A stretch of DNA of 64,000 nt. Source: Leifsonia aquatica H1aii (GTDB taxonomy: Bacteria > Actinomycetota > Actinomycetes > Actinomycetales > Microbacteriaceae). The stretch is taken from NCBI RefSeq assembly GCF_000633535.1, contig NZ_AYMR01000006.1, forward strand, positions 186,001 to 250,000. Reading direction: 5' to 3'. This document shows positions 1-10,233 of this stretch, piece after piece. The position numbers were made by a program, and so were the translations under genes. Under the pieces are notes generated by a model. That model did not search any database and had not been told where the DNA came from. It saw nothing but the letters and a program-made list of their open reading frames with translations. Position 1 is the stretch's first letter. Each line of letters begins with the position of its first letter.

Positions 1-221
1 TTGAAGGCGAGGTGGAGCACGGCGTCGGCGTCGGCGGCGCCCGCGCGGAGGCTGTCCAGATCGTCGAGGCTCCCCGTGCGCACCTGGGCGCCGGCGGCGC
101 GGAGGGCGGCGGCGGAGGCGTCGGACCGGGCGAGGCCGACGACGTCGTGTCCGGCGGCGAGCAGTTCGGGAACGGCGGCCGAGCCGATCCAGCCGGAGGC
201 TCCGGTGACGAAAACGCGCAT
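1..221 (-). CDS. NAD-dependent epimerase/short-chain reductase family protein, partial (C-terminus outside window)
   Basis: Only the first 73 codons are present; the gene runs off the left edge. The N-terminus carries a Rossmann dinucleotide-binding glycine motif, TGASGWIG at residues 6-13, followed by the acidic/charged turn after strand two (GLARSDA). This is typical of extended SDR proteins such as NAD(P)-dependent epimerases and reductases. The ATG is preceded by a good ribosome binding site (GGAAGGA). It is divergent from the TetR gene, and the paired palindromes between them suggest it is the regulated target. Substrate cannot be told from the fragment. Confidence 0.85.
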   Translation of the reverse strand, partial: MRVFVTGASGWIGSAAVPELLAAGHDVVGLARSDASAAALRAAGAQVRTGSLDDLDSLRAGAADADAVLHLAF

Positions 222-240
222 GGGATGGTGTCCTTCCGTT

Positions 241-290
241 GATGTCAGTGTCTGACATCGACCGTAGCACCGATGTCAGCATCTGTCATC
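241..290. promoter_or_regulatory. Paired palindromic operator for the divergent TetR regulator
   Basis: Positions 241-259 form a perfect 8-bp inverted repeat, GATGTCAG-TGT-CTGACATC. A second, imperfect copy, GATGTCAG-CAT-CTGTCATC, lies at 272-290, exactly 31 bp away (about three helical turns). Both sit in the 83-bp gap between the divergent reductase and TetR genes; the second lies directly next to the TetR -10 box TAGACT (293-298). Symmetry and place are seen; binding by the neighbouring TetR protein is inferred. Confidence 0.75.
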
Positions 291-304
291 ACTAGACTGT
301 CCTC

Positions 305-877
305 ATGGGACGATGGGAGCCGGACGCGCAGGGGCGCATGCGCCTCGCCGCGCTCGAGCTCTACCTCGACCCGGGTTTCGAGCAGACGACCGTCTCGGAC
401 ATCGCGGCGCGCGCGGGCGTGACCGAGCGCACGTTCTTCCGCTACTTCGCCGACAAGCGCGAAGTGCTGTTCGACGCGACCGGCCAGATGGAGCATGACG
501 TGCTCGCCGTCCTCGCCGCACTCCCGTCGGGGCTCCCGGCTCTGGAGGCCGCAGAGGAGGCGCTCGCCGAGGGGACGGCGATGCTGGAGGAGCGGCGCTC
601 GTACGCACGGCGCCGTGCGGAGGCGATCGCGGCCACCGCGAGCCTCCAGGAGCGCGAACTGCTCAAGCTCGCGCAGCTCGGGGACGCGGTCGCGGCGGCG
701 CTGCGCGAACGCGGTGTGCCGCCCCGACCCGCCGCGGTCGCGGCCGAGACGGCCGTCGGCGCCTTCAAGGTCGCCTTCGCGGCATGGGTCGTCGATGACG
801 CGCCCGGCTCACTGGCCGAGCGCGTGCGTCAGGTGATGGCGGAGGTGCGCGCACTCTCCGCCCTCGTCACCGAGTGA
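305..877 (+). CDS. TetR/AcrR family transcriptional regulator
   Basis: A 190-residue protein with a TetR N-terminal helix-turn-helix (about residues 28-48, including TVSDIAARAGVTERTFFRYF) and a helical ligand-binding C-terminal half of normal family length. The ATG lies only 6 nt after a TAGACT -10 box, so the mRNA is probably leaderless. The palindromes just upstream suggest it represses itself and the divergent reductase. The ligand is unknown. The neighbouring gene on the right is convergent. Confidence 0.9.
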   Translation: MGRWEPDAQGRMRLAALELYLDPGFEQTTVSDIAARAGVTERTFFRYFADKREVLFDATGQMEHDVLAVLAALPSGLPALEAAEEALAEGTAMLEERRSYARRRAEAIAATASLQERELLKLAQLGDAVAAALRERGVPPRPAAVAAETAVGAFKVAFAAWVVDDAPGSLAERVRQVMAEVRALSALVTE

Positions 878-901
878 GGGCGGCGCGGTACCGCTCCGCC
901 C
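878..901. terminator. Palindrome between convergent genes, probable bidirectional terminator
   Basis: Immediately after the TetR stop codon lies a 24-bp inverted repeat, GGGCGG-C-GCGGTACCGC-T-CCGCCC, with a single mismatched pair. It fills most of the gap between two convergent genes. There is no U-tract, which is common for actinobacterial terminators. Terminator function is inferred from position and symmetry. Confidence 0.5.
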
Positions 902-914
902 GGGGGAGGCGCGG

Positions 915-1163
915 CTACTGCGCCAGCGCCGCCTCGAGCTCCGGGTCGGTCGGCTCGACGAAGTGGCGGCCGTCGGGGAAGACGACGACGGGGATGTTGG
1001 TACGACCGCTGATCGCCTGCGCCCGGTCGGCCTGCTCCGGGTGCGCCACCAGGTCGATGTACTCGTAGTCGGCGCCCAGCCGGTCCAGCAGGGCCTTCGA
1101 GCGGATGCAGTCGCGGCACCAGTCCGCGCCGAACATGGTCACCTTGTCGAACGTGTCGGTCAT
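915..1163 (-). CDS. Glutaredoxin-like (mycoredoxin-type) small thiol-redox protein
   Basis: An 82-residue, single-domain thioredoxin-fold protein. It has a CxxC active site (C16-R-D-C19, in WCRDC) and the cis-proline after TNI (P58). This matches actinobacterial glutaredoxin/mycoredoxin proteins, which reduce mixed disulfides, in these bacteria usually with mycothiol. The ATG follows a TAGGCT -10 box (minus strand, 1175-1170) by 6 nt, suggesting a leaderless transcript. The TAG of that box is also the stop codon of the upstream kinase gene. It could thus be expressed both from its own promoter and by read-through of the rhamnose operon. The physiological partner is not evident. Confidence 0.85.
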   Translation of the reverse strand: MTDTFDKVTMFGADWCRDCIRSKALLDRLGADYEYIDLVAHPEQADRAQAISGRTNIPVVVFPDGRHFVEPTDPELEAALAQ

Positions 1164-1172
1164 ACCGCCAGC

Positions 1173-1820
1173 CTAGGCGCCGATCCCTGGGAGCATTCCG
1201 TCCACGAGGAGGGTCGCCCGGTCGCGGGTCGTCTCGATGACGGACGCATTGGCGCCGTCGACCTCGCGGGCCCAGGCGCGGGCGGCCTGCGGGGTACGCC
1301 CGTGCCGGGTGTGCCGCTCGACCAGCCGGGACTCCCGCTCGGCGGCCGGCGTCGCGACGAACCAGGTCTCGGCCAGGAGCGCCGGGATGCCCGCCCACGG
1401 CTCGGCGTCGATCAGCAGGTAGTTCCCCTCGGTCACCACGAGCCGCACCTCGGGTCCGACGGCGACGGAGCCGGCGACGGGCTCGTCCACGGTCCGGTCG
1501 AAGGCTGGCGCATACACGGTGTGGTCGGACTCCCGGATGAGGCGTCGGACGAGAGCGCGATACCCCCAGCCGTCGAAGGTGTCGATCGCGCCCTTGCGCG
1601 AGCGCCGCCCCAGCGCGTCGAGGGTGGAGTTGGCGAGATGGAAGCCGTCCATCGGCACGTGCACCGCGACCGTGCCTCCCGCGAGAGCGTTCGCGCGGGT
1701 CGTCACAGCGCGGGCGAGGGTGGTCTTTCCCGAGCCGGGACTGCCGGCGATGCCCAGCACGGCCCTGGTCCCCTCGGGTGCGAGGGAAAGGGCGCGGCGG
1801 GCGAGGTCGTCGAGGGTCAC
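1173..1820 (-). CDS. P-loop nucleoside/sugar kinase family protein (uridine kinase/FrcK-like)
   Basis: About 215 residues from the GTG chosen at 1820; longer in-frame extensions overlap rhaB and look non-conserved. A Walker A loop, GSPGSGKTT, is at residues 26-34. Further on are a DGF motif and the F-D-x-T-V-D-E-P-V segment seen in the nucleoside/nucleotide kinase family, which includes uridine kinase, pantothenate kinase and the fructose-associated FrcK proteins. It lies 55 bp downstream of rhaB on the same strand, so it is probably the last gene of the rhamnose operon. Its substrate is unknown; a second sugar kinase is not needed for the classical rhamnose pathway. Confidence 0.75.
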   Translation of the reverse strand: MTLDDLARRALSLAPEGTRAVLGIAGSPGSGKTTLARAVTTRANALAGGTVAVHVPMDGFHLANSTLDALGRRSRKGAIDTFDGWGYRALVRRLIRESDHTVYAPAFDRTVDEPVAGSVAVGPEVRLVVTEGNYLLIDAEPWAGIPALLAETWFVATPAAERESRLVERHTRHGRTPQAARAWAREVDGANASVIETTRDRATLLVDGMLPGIGA

Positions 1821-1875
1821 CTGTCCATCTTCGGGGATGACCGGCTTTCGCCGGACGCCCTGCACGCCTCTCCGG

Positions 1876-3333
1876 CTACCGCACTGCGAGTGTGGCGGGC
1901 TCGTAGCGCACCGGCTCGTGGTGCCGGGCGACCAGGGCACGGAGCGTGTCCAGGTCGCCACGGAGGAGGCCGACCGAACGGGCTTGGACCAGCGCGTTGC
2001 CCAGAGCGGTGGCCTCCACGGGGCCGGCCAGCACGGCGACCCCGGCGCGATCGGCGGTCGCCTGGCACAGCAGGGCGTTGCGTGCGCCGCCGCCGACGAT
2101 GTGGATGGTGTCCACGGGGACGCCGGAGAGCTCGGACGCGCGCCGCACGGACGTGGCGAACGCCTCGGCCAGGCTCTCGATGATCACCCGGACCATGCCC
2201 GCCGGGCTCGCGGGGGCACGGAGGTCGCGTTCGGCGAACCACTCGGCGATCCGGCCGGGGAGGTCGCCGGGCGCCAGGAAGCGCGGGTCGTCCGCGTCGA
2301 AGAGATCGGCCGGCCGGGGCAGCTCCGCCGCCTCGGCCAGCAGCGACTCGAGCGTGACGCGCAGCCCTCGGTGCTGCCACGCGCGCAGGGACTCGCTCAG
2401 CAGCCAGAGGCCCATGACGTTGTGGAGGTAGCGGATGCGGCCGTCCACGCCACCCTCGTTGGTGAAGTTGGCCGCGCGTCCCTCCTCGCCGACGATGCGG
2501 TGCTCGAGCTCCACGCCGACGAGGCCCCAGGTGCCGCAGGAGATGTAGGCGGACCGGGCGGGGTCCATCGGCACCGCGACGACGGCGGAGGCGGTGTCAT
2601 GGGAACCGACGGCGGTGACCATCGGGCCGCCGCCGGAGAAGGACAGGTCGCCGGCGAGAGACGGCAGCAGCGGGCCGACGGGGCTCCCGGCGTCCACGAG
2701 CGGCGCGAACAGATCGCGGCGGAGGTCGAGCCGGGAGAGGAGCGCGTCGTTCCAGTGCCCGGCGGCGGTCAGCAACCCGGTCGTGGAGGCGTTGGTCCGT
2801 TCCGCCTGCTCGACGCCGCTCAGCCAGTAGGTGATCAGATCGGGGACGAGCAGGAAGCGGTCCGGCGACGTCAGCTCTCCGGCCGCGCGGTCGGTGGCGA
2901 GCTGGTAGAGCGAGTTGAACGGCAGGAACTGCAGCCCGCCCTCCCGGTACAGCTCGTCGGGCGGGACGGCGGCGTGCACCAGCCCGACACCGACGGCGCT
3001 GCGCTCGTCGCGGTAGTGGTAGGGCTCGCCGAGCAGCCGGCCGCCGCGAAGCAGGCCGTAGTCCACCGCCCACGCGTCGACGCCGATGCTCGCCAGCCCG
3101 GGTTCGCTGCGCGCGGCCGAGCCGAGGCCGTCGAGGATGCTGCCGAACAGACCCGTGACGTTCCAGTGCAGGGCGGCGCGGTCGCCCTCCCACAGCCGGA
3201 CGGGCGTGTTCGGGAAGCGCGCCGTCTCCGTCAGCTCCAGCGTGTCCGGGCCGACGCGCGCGAGTATGACGCGCCCGCTGGTCGCTCCGAGGTCGACGGC
3301 CGCGACGACGCCCGTCCGGGGTGTCCCGCTCAT
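1876..3333 (-). CDS. rhaB: L-rhamnulokinase
   Basis: A 485-residue FGGY-family carbohydrate kinase that would phosphorylate L-rhamnulose to L-rhamnulose 1-phosphate. It shows the N-terminal ATPase-fold phosphate 1 loop (AVDLGATSGRV), the second-domain segment SHDTASAVVAVP, and the C-terminal adenosine motif VGGGARNALLCQ. Length is normal for RhaB. The ATG overlaps the stop codon of the upstream aldolase/dehydrogenase by 4 bp (ATGA), indicating translational coupling. The neighbouring isomerase, mutarotase and aldolase genes fix the substrate as rhamnulose rather than xylulose or fuculose. Confidence 0.93.
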   Translation of the reverse strand: MSGTPRTGVVAAVDLGATSGRVILARVGPDTLELTETARFPNTPVRLWEGDRAALHWNVTGLFGSILDGLGSAARSEPGLASIGVDAWAVDYGLLRGGRLLGEPYHYRDERSAVGVGLVHAAVPPDELYREGGLQFLPFNSLYQLATDRAAGELTSPDRFLLVPDLITYWLSGVEQAERTNASTTGLLTAAGHWNDALLSRLDLRRDLFAPLVDAGSPVGPLLPSLAGDLSFSGGGPMVTAVGSHDTASAVVAVPMDPARSAYISCGTWGLVGVELEHRIVGEEGRAANFTNEGGVDGRIRYLHNVMGLWLLSESLRAWQHRGLRVTLESLLAEAAELPRPADLFDADDPRFLAPGDLPGRIAEWFAERDLRAPASPAGMVRVIIESLAEAFATSVRRASELSGVPVDTIHIVGGGARNALLCQATADRAGVAVLAGPVEATALGNALVQARSVGLLRGDLDTLRALVARHHEPVRYEPATLAVR

Positions 3334-5384
3334 CGCAGGAAGGCCGCCGCGACGCCCGCATCCACGGGGATGTGCAGACCGGTGGTGTGGTCGAGATCGC
3401 TGCTGCAGAGCACGAACACGGCGTTGGCGACGTGCTCCGGGAGGACCTCGCGCTTGAGCAGGGTGCGCTGGGCGTAGTACTGGCCCAGCTCCTCCTCGGG
3501 AACGCCGTAGACGGCGGCGCGCTTGGCGCCCCAGCCGCCGGCGAAGATGCCGGAGCCGCGGACGACGCCGTCGGGGTTGATGCCGTTGACGCGGATGCCG
3601 TGGTCGCCGAGCTCGGCGGCGAGGAGGCGCACCTGGTGGGCCTGGTCGGCCTTGGTCGCCGAGTACGCGATGTTGTTCGGCCCGGCGAAGATCGAGTTCT
3701 TCGACGAGATGTAGACGATGTCGCCGCCGAGCTTCTGGTCGATCAGCACCTTCGCCGCGGCGCGCGAGACGAGGAACGACCCCTTCGCCATGACGTTGTG
3801 CTGGAGGTCCCAGTCGGCTGTCGTGGTCTCCAGCAGTGGCTTGGAGATGGAGAGGCCGGCGTTGTTGACGACGAGGTCGAGGCCGCCGAAGGCGAGCAGT
3901 GCGGCGTCGATGGAGGCCTGGACGGCCTCCTCGTCCGTCACGTTCGCGACCACGCCGATGGCGACGTCGGTGCCGCCGATCTCGCCGGCGGCGGCCTGGG
4001 CCTTCTCGAGGTCGAGGTCGGCGATGACGACGCACGCGCCCTCGGCGGCGAGGCGGGTGGCGATGGCCTTGCCGATGCCGGAGGCGGCGCCCGTGACCAG
4101 CGCGATGCGGCCGGCGAGCGGCTTCGGCTTCGGGAGCCGGGCCAGCTTCGCCTCCTCGAGCGCCCAGTACTCGATGCGGAACTTCTCCGCCTCGTCGATC
4201 GGTGCGTAGGTGGAGAGCGCCTCGGCGCCGCGCATGACGTTGATGGCGTTGACGTAGAACTCGCCGGCGACACGGGCCGTCTGCTTGTTCGCGCCGTAGG
4301 AGAACATCCCGACGCCCGGGACCAGCACGATCGCCGGGTCCGCGCCGCGGATCGCGGGGGAGTCGGGGGTGGCGTTGCGGTCGTAGTACGCCTGGTAGTC
4401 GGCGCGGTACTGCTCGTGCAGCTCCTCGAGGCGGGCGACGGACTCCTCGACCGAGGCGGTGGCCGGCAGGTCGAGGACGAGCGGCTTCACCTTGGTGCGC
4501 AGGAAATGGTCGGGACAGGAGGTGCCGAGCGCGGCGAGACGCGGGTGCTCGCTCGACGCGAGGAAGTCGAGGACGACCTCGGAGTCGGTGAAGTGCCCGA
4601 CCTGCACGCGGTCCGTGGAGGCGATGGCGCGCAGGTGCGGTGCCAGGGCGGCGGCCTTCGCGCGACGCTCCGCCTCCGGGAGGGGCGCGTAACCGGCCAA
4701 CGGGGTTCCGAACGGGTCCGGACGGCCGTGGGCGGCGATGTGGGCCGCGGCGGTCTCGATGATCCAGAGCGAGTTGGCCTCGGCCTCCTCGCTGGTCTCG
4801 CCCCAGGCGGTGATGCCGTGGCCGCCGAGGATGGTGCCGATCGCCTCCGGGTTCGCGGCCTTGATCGCGGCGATGTCCAGGCCCAGCTGGAAACCGGGAC
4901 GGCGCCAGGGCACCCAGACCACCGTGCCGCCGAAGATCGTCTTCGTCAGCTCCTCCCCGTCGGCAGCCGTCGCGATGGCGATGCCGGAGTCGGGGTGGAG
5001 GTGGTCGACGTGGGCCGCTTCCACCAGCCCGTGCATCGCGGTGTCGATGGACGGAGCAGCGCCTCCCTTGCCGTGCAGGCCCCCTCTCCCGAAGAGCACA
5101 TGGTCGAACGCGGCGACCATCTCGTCCTCGCGCTCGACGCCCGGGTAGACGTTCTGCAGGGCGCGCAGCCGATCCAGGCGGAGGACCGCGAGGCCGCTCT
5201 CCTGCAGGGTGCCGAGGTCTCCGCCGGAGCCCTTCACCCAGAGCAGCTCGACGGGCTCGCCCGTCACCGGATCGGTCTCGACCCCCTTGGCGGAGGTGTT
5301 GCCGCCGGCGTAGTTCGTGTTCTTCGGGTCGGCGCCGAGGCGGTTCGAGCGGCCGATCAAGGCTGCGACGGTCTCGTTCGTCAT
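3330..5384 (-). CDS. rhaEW: Bifunctional L-rhamnulose-1-phosphate aldolase / L-lactaldehyde dehydrogenase
   Basis: A 684-residue two-domain enzyme. The N-terminal half (to about residue 415) is a class II aldolase/adducin-type domain with a metal-binding HVDHLHP segment near residue 121. The C-terminal part is a short-chain dehydrogenase with TGAASGIG near residue 430 and a YxxxK catalytic pair in YSATK near residue 572. In known RhaEW-type enzymes the aldolase splits rhamnulose 1-phosphate to DHAP and L-lactaldehyde, and the dehydrogenase oxidises lactaldehyde to lactate. ATG chosen with AAGGA upstream. It lies between rhaI (55-bp gap) and rhaB (4-bp overlap). An alternative name is rhaD fused to an SDR. 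Confidence 0.92.
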   Translation of the reverse strand: MTNETVAALIGRSNRLGADPKNTNYAGGNTSAKGVETDPVTGEPVELLWVKGSGGDLGTLQESGLAVLRLDRLRALQNVYPGVEREDEMVAAFDHVLFGRGGLHGKGGAAPSIDTAMHGLVEAAHVDHLHPDSGIAIATAADGEELTKTIFGGTVVWVPWRRPGFQLGLDIAAIKAANPEAIGTILGGHGITAWGETSEEAEANSLWIIETAAAHIAAHGRPDPFGTPLAGYAPLPEAERRAKAAALAPHLRAIASTDRVQVGHFTDSEVVLDFLASSEHPRLAALGTSCPDHFLRTKVKPLVLDLPATASVEESVARLEELHEQYRADYQAYYDRNATPDSPAIRGADPAIVLVPGVGMFSYGANKQTARVAGEFYVNAINVMRGAEALSTYAPIDEAEKFRIEYWALEEAKLARLPKPKPLAGRIALVTGAASGIGKAIATRLAAEGACVVIADLDLEKAQAAAGEIGGTDVAIGVVANVTDEEAVQASIDAALLAFGGLDLVVNNAGLSISKPLLETTTADWDLQHNVMAKGSFLVSRAAAKVLIDQKLGGDIVYISSKNSIFAGPNNIAYSATKADQAHQVRLLAAELGDHGIRVNGINPDGVVRGSGIFAGGWGAKRAAVYGVPEEELGQYYAQRTLLKREVLPEHVANAVFVLCSSDLDHTTGLHIPVDAGVAAAFLR

Positions 5385-5439
5385 GATGGGTGAGTCCTTA
5401 GCGAGGGGAGCGGTGGTCGGTGGTCGGGTCGGGTGGTGG

Positions 5440-6603
5440 TCAGGCGCCCCAGCCCGCCTGGGTGCCGTCGGCGCGCTCGGATTCGATCCGCGCCTGGTAC
5501 CCCGAGGCCGCATAGGCGGCCATCGGGTCGGCCGGGAGGCCGCGGGACTCGCGCCATGCGGCGAGGTCCGCGCGTACGTCCGTGTTGAACGCGTCCATCA
5601 GGACGGCGTTGGCGGCCAGCACGTCGTTCGCGCGCTGGGCGGCGTCGAGGGCGGCGGTGTCGACGAGCAGGGCCTTGGCGGTCGCCTCCTGCACGTTGAG
5701 CACCGAGCGGATCTGGCCGGGGATCTTCGCCTCCAGGTTGTGGCACTGGTCGAGCATGAACGCCACGTCGGGGTGCGCGTAGCCGCCGCCCTGGATGACC
5801 TCGAACAGGATGCGGAACAGCTGGAACGGGTCGGCCGCGCCCACGATGAGGTCGTCGTCGGCGTAGAACCGGCTGTTGAAGTCGAAGGAGCCGAGCTTGC
5901 CGAGGCGCAGGAGCTGCATGACGATGAACTCGATGTTCGTCCCGGGCGCGTGGTGGCCGGTGTCGAGGCAGACCAGGGCGCGCTCGCCGAGGGCGGCGGT
6001 CTGCACATAGCTGGTTCCCCAGTCCGGGACGTCCGTGTGGTAGAAAGCGGGCTCGAAGAACTTGTACTCGAGCACCAGGCGCTGGTCCTCACCGAGGCGT
6101 TCGTAGATCTTCTGGAGGCTGTCGGCCAGGCGATCCTGGCGTGCGCGCAGCGAGTCCTGGCCCGGGTAGTTCGTCCCGTCCGCAAGCCAGATCTTGAGGT
6201 CGCGCGAGCCGGTCTCGTTCATCACATCGATGCACTGGAAGTGGTGGTCGACGGCCTTCTGCCGGATGCGGTCGTCCGAGTGCGTGACCGAGCCGAACTT
6301 GAAGTCGTCGTCCTGGAAGGTGTTCGAGTTCACCGTGCCCAGCTCCACCCCGTTGTCCTCGGCGTGCGCGCGCAGGTCCGCGTACGAGTCGACGCGGTCC
6401 CACGGGAAGTGCAGCGCGACGGTCGGGGCGAGACCCGTGTGCTTGTGCACCTGGGCGGCGTCGGAGACCTTCTCGAACGGGTCCCGAGCGGTGCCCGGGG
6501 TGCCGAACACCTTGAAGCGGGTGCCCGAGTTGCCGAAGGCCCAGCTCGGCAGCTCGATCGCCTGCAGCGCGAGCTGCGAGCGGATGTCGTCGGTGAGTGT
6601 CAT
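5440..6603 (-). CDS. rhaI: L-rhamnose isomerase (Pseudomonas stutzeri type)
   Basis: A 387-residue TIM-barrel isomerase converting L-rhamnose to L-rhamnulose. Family-typical segments include HFPWDRVDSY, the metal/substrate region EYKFFEPAFYHTDVPDWG, CLDTGHHAPGTNIE and FDFNSRFYADDDL, with Glu, Asp and His residues suited to binding two divalent metals. Length agrees with the RhaI type of Pseudomonas and actinobacteria rather than the E. coli RhaA type. It sits between rhaM and the aldolase gene in one transcription direction. Confidence 0.93.
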   Translation of the reverse strand: MTLTDDIRSQLALQAIELPSWAFGNSGTRFKVFGTPGTARDPFEKVSDAAQVHKHTGLAPTVALHFPWDRVDSYADLRAHAEDNGVELGTVNSNTFQDDDFKFGSVTHSDDRIRQKAVDHHFQCIDVMNETGSRDLKIWLADGTNYPGQDSLRARQDRLADSLQKIYERLGEDQRLVLEYKFFEPAFYHTDVPDWGTSYVQTAALGERALVCLDTGHHAPGTNIEFIVMQLLRLGKLGSFDFNSRFYADDDLIVGAADPFQLFRILFEVIQGGGYAHPDVAFMLDQCHNLEAKIPGQIRSVLNVQEATAKALLVDTAALDAAQRANDVLAANAVLMDAFNTDVRADLAAWRESRGLPADPMAAYAASGYQARIESERADGTQAGWGA

Positions 6604-6628
6604 GGTGTCGCTTTCTCGATTCGGTGGT

Positions 6629-6946
6629 TCAGTCCAGGTGGAAGTACTCGGTGAGGCGCTTCAGGCTGCCGTCCGGCGCGGTCCCGTCGACGAAGTAGCC
6701 GGCCATGCCCGCCTGCCAGCGGGTGTTGACCTCCCGCTCGGCCATCGCCGCGACCGCCGCGTCGAAGTCCTCGGTCTGCAGGTAGCCGACGACCAGCCCC
6801 TCGTCGCGGTCGAGGAACAGGGAGTAGTCGTTCCATCCCGCGTCGCGCAGCGCGTCGAGCATGTCGGGCCACACCGTCTCGTGGGCCGCCAGGTAGTCGT
6901 CGGCGCGCTCGGGCCTCAGGCGCATCGTGAAGCACACTCTCTGCAT
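6629..6946 (-). CDS. rhaM: L-rhamnose mutarotase
   Basis: A 105-residue RhaM/YiiL-family protein that interconverts alpha and beta L-rhamnose so the isomerase receives its preferred anomer. The conserved Tyr18 and His22 (DDYLAAHETVWP), known as active-site residues in E. coli RhaM, are at the expected positions with the ATG at 6946. That start has a strong GGAGG a few bases upstream, while the longer reading frame has none. It is the first catabolic gene after the rhamnosidase, with rhaI 25 bp downstream. Confidence 0.93.
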   Translation of the reverse strand: MQRVCFTMRLRPERADDYLAAHETVWPDMLDALRDAGWNDYSLFLDRDEGLVVGYLQTEDFDAAVAAMAEREVNTRWQAGMAGYFVDGTAPDGSLKRLTEYFHLD

Positions 6947-6970
6947 CGGTCCTCCCTCCCTCCGGTGGCA

Positions 6971-7009
6971 CGTGCGGCGCGAGGCGGAGCACCGCACCCG
7001 CGCCGCACG
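6971..7009. promoter_or_regulatory. Hairpin between rhamnosidase gene and rhaM
   Basis: CGTGCGGCGCG at 6971-6981 and CGCGCCGCACG at 6999-7009 form a perfect 11-bp stem with a 17-nt loop, in the 85-bp gap between the rhamnosidase stop codon and rhaM. It has no U-tract, so it may stabilise or process the operon mRNA rather than end it. The structure is seen; the role is inferred. Confidence 0.45.
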
Positions 7010-7031
7010 ATCCTCATCGTTCCGTCCGGCC

Positions 7032-9302
<2,271 letters not shown>

Positions 9303-9327
9303 GGTGCGTGGTTCTCCAGTCTCGTTC

Positions 9328-9366
<39 letters not shown>

Positions 9367-9399
9367 TATCGGTGCGGCGTGCGCGGTGCCGACGGGTGG

Positions 9400-10233
9400 T
9401 CAGCCCTTGACGGCTCCGCTGGTCATGCCGGCGATGATCTGCCGGTTGAAGAAGATGTAGGCCACGAGCGGGGGGATGGTGATGAGCAGGATGTCCATGA
9501 AGAGCAGGTTGTAGAAGCTCAGGTTCTGGCCCGAGAAGGTGTAGAGCGTCGTCTGCACCGTCGCGTTGTCCGAGCCGGGGAGGAAGTACAGCGGTCCGGC
9601 GAAGTCGTTGAAGACGAACACGGACTGCACCACGATCACGGTCACGATCACCGGACGCAGCAGGGGCAGGATCACCTGGAAGAAGAGCCGCACGCGGCCG
9701 GCGCCGTCGAGCACGGCCGCCTCGTCGAGCTCCCGGGGCACGGTGCCGAAGAACGAGCGGAACATCAGGATGCAGAACGAGAGCCCGAAGGTCGCCTCGA
9801 TGAGGATCATGCCCGGCATCGTCTTGTACAGCCCGACGCCCTGGAGGACCCAGATCGTCGGAACCACGGCCGGCGGCACGATCAGGCCGGCCAGCACGAA
9901 GAAGTTGACCAGAGGTCCCCACTTGCTGCGCTTGCGGGCGAGCACGTAGCCGGCCATCGCCGAGAGGATGACCATGACGATCACCGAACCGACGGTCAGG
10001 ACCGCCGAGTTGAAGAACGCCCGCCAGATGAGGCCGTCGTTGCTCTGCAGCACCGCGACCAAGTTGTCGAAGAACTGCCATTCCTTGGGCCAGCTGAACG
10101 CCAGGCTCGACGCGTCGTCCGGCGTCTTCGCCGACTGCAGGACGACGAACGCGAACGGGACCAGGAAGACGATGATCGAGACCAGGATCGCGATGACGCC
10201 GACGATCCAGGCGCGGATGCGCTGCCGCTTCAC
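9400..10233 (-). CDS. Carbohydrate ABC transporter permease, MalG-type (rhamnoside importer)
   Basis: A 277-residue inner-membrane protein of the CUT1 family with about six transmembrane segments. It has the cytoplasmic EAA loop (around ELDEAAVLDGAG) that docks to the ATPase, and a typical MalG C-terminus ending GMTSGAVKG. The start is the GTG overlapping the stop codon of the preceding permease (GTGA). With the upstream permease it forms the membrane channel for the adjacent binding lipoprotein. No ATP-binding subunit is encoded in this module. Confidence 0.9.
   Translation of the reverse strand: MKRQRIRAWIVGVIAILVSIIVFLVPFAFVVLQSAKTPDDASSLAFSWPKEWQFFDNLVAVLQSNDGLIWRAFFNSAVLTVGSVIVMVILSAMAGYVLARKRSKWGPLVNFFVLAGLIVPPAVVPTIWVLQGVGLYKTMPGMILIEATFGLSFCILMFRSFFGTVPRELDEAAVLDGAGRVRLFFQVILPLLRPVIVTVIVVQSVFVFNDFAGPLYFLPGSDNATVQTTLYTFSGQNLSFYNLLFMDILLITIPPLVAYIFFNRQIIAGMTSGAVKG

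Noticed and set aside
963-3477. Long plus-strand open frames across the rhamnose kinase genes
   Set aside because: Low-complexity products without motifs; the minus-strand genes carry clear enzyme motifs and couplings.
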